A stretch of 14,543 bases of DNA from CAZSVE01 sp964610175 (lineage in GTDB: Bacteria; Pseudomonadota; Gammaproteobacteria; HK1), in assembly GCA_964610175.1 (NCBI GenBank), contig CAZSVE010000081.1, forward strand, positions 1-14,543, read 5' to 3'. A program made the position numbers and the translations under genes. Each line of letters starts with the position of its first letter. Within the stretch, counting starts at the first letter, position 1. Below are positions 14,393 through 14,543 of this stretch, in pieces. The notes under the pieces are model-generated. The model ran no database searches and was not told the DNA's origin. It saw only the letters and a program-made list of their open reading frames with translations.

Positions 14393-14541
14393 GCTTTCCC
14401 CCAACCCACATCGAACATCTGCCCGGAACCGTAGAAGGATGGAATCGGCGCGCGCTCCACAAGCGTTTTGGACTTGCGTGGGATTTCGGGCGCGCCGTAT
14501 TCCACGCGAAGAGATAGGTCCGAAAGCCATTCGGCACGCAC
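14389..14541 (-). CDS. Possible partial gene running in from beyond the window, unrecognised
   Basis: On the minus strand a frame is open from the window edge to TGA 14391-14389. It reads VRAEWLSDLSLRVEYGAPEI, PRKSKTLVERAPIPSF and then YGSGQMFDVGWGKA. Its amino-acid composition and GC-rich third positions look coding, and the stop overlaps the RAYT start as ATGA. I do not recognise a family, and only 50 residues are visible. It could be a C-terminus or chance. Confidence 0.3.
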   Translation of the reverse strand: MRAEWLSDLSLRVEYGAPEIPRKSKTLVERAPIPSFYGSGQMFDVGWGKA

Positions 14542-14543
14542 CA

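Noticed and set aside
1..14543. CRISPR arrays, tRNA or rRNA genes
   Set aside because: No regularly spaced short repeats and no cloverleaf or rRNA-like sequence were seen.

Overview
The window looks like a chromosome segment of an uncultured gammaproteobacterium with moderate-to-high G+C, numerous intergenic repeats and decaying genes. The phylum call is inferred from the style of the housekeeping genes (thiE, a dacC-dat pair, hisC) and is not proven. Repeats, transposase remnants and single-base frameshifts suggest a genome in flux, such as that of a symbiont or metagenome-derived organism, although some frameshifts may be sequencing errors.

Layout. 1-658 is non-coding and repeat-rich. 659-2458 encodes a membrane-anchored protein with two tandem effector-type helical repeats, a PEGA domain and an FGE/SUMF-like domain lacking the FGE cysteines. 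2459-3128 holds two copies of a dispersed ~107-bp repeat and a perfect AT-rich palindrome. 3129-3776 is a methionine-rich coiled-coil membrane protein, followed by a strong hairpin terminator. Then come thiE (thiamine), dacC and dat (peptidoglycan trimming and D-amino acids) and, on the minus strand, hisC (histidine). 8786-11134 is a UDP-sugar pair: a UDP-glucuronate 4-epimerase carrying three single-base indels, and an intact UDP-glucose dehydrogenase starting at a TTG that overlaps the epimerase stop. One of the indels makes the two genes look like a single fused frame.

The most unusual gene is 11191-13293. It is AT-rich compared with its flanks and encodes a TIR domain, a central region I cannot assign, and a C-terminal NUDT14-like Nudix hydrolase domain. 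One polypeptide would therefore join a putative NAD-cleaving enzyme to a putative nucleoside-diphosphate-sugar hydrolase. It sits between the UDP-sugar genes and a broken acyl-CoA-synthetase-like gene, downstream of a Shine-Dalgarno sequence too distant to serve it, as expected of a cargo gene inserted into an older operon. A role in defence is an inference.

The right end is a scrapyard. The AMP-binding ligase is frameshifted at about 14006 and cut at about 14240. It abuts, on the minus strand, the last ~33 codons of a DDE transposase, which is joined to the first 16 codons of a REP-associated tyrosine transposase (RAYT). A possible partial minus-strand gene runs off the window end. Six full copies of one 106-109 bp intergenic repeat (three per orientation) lie between genes across the left two thirds of the window.
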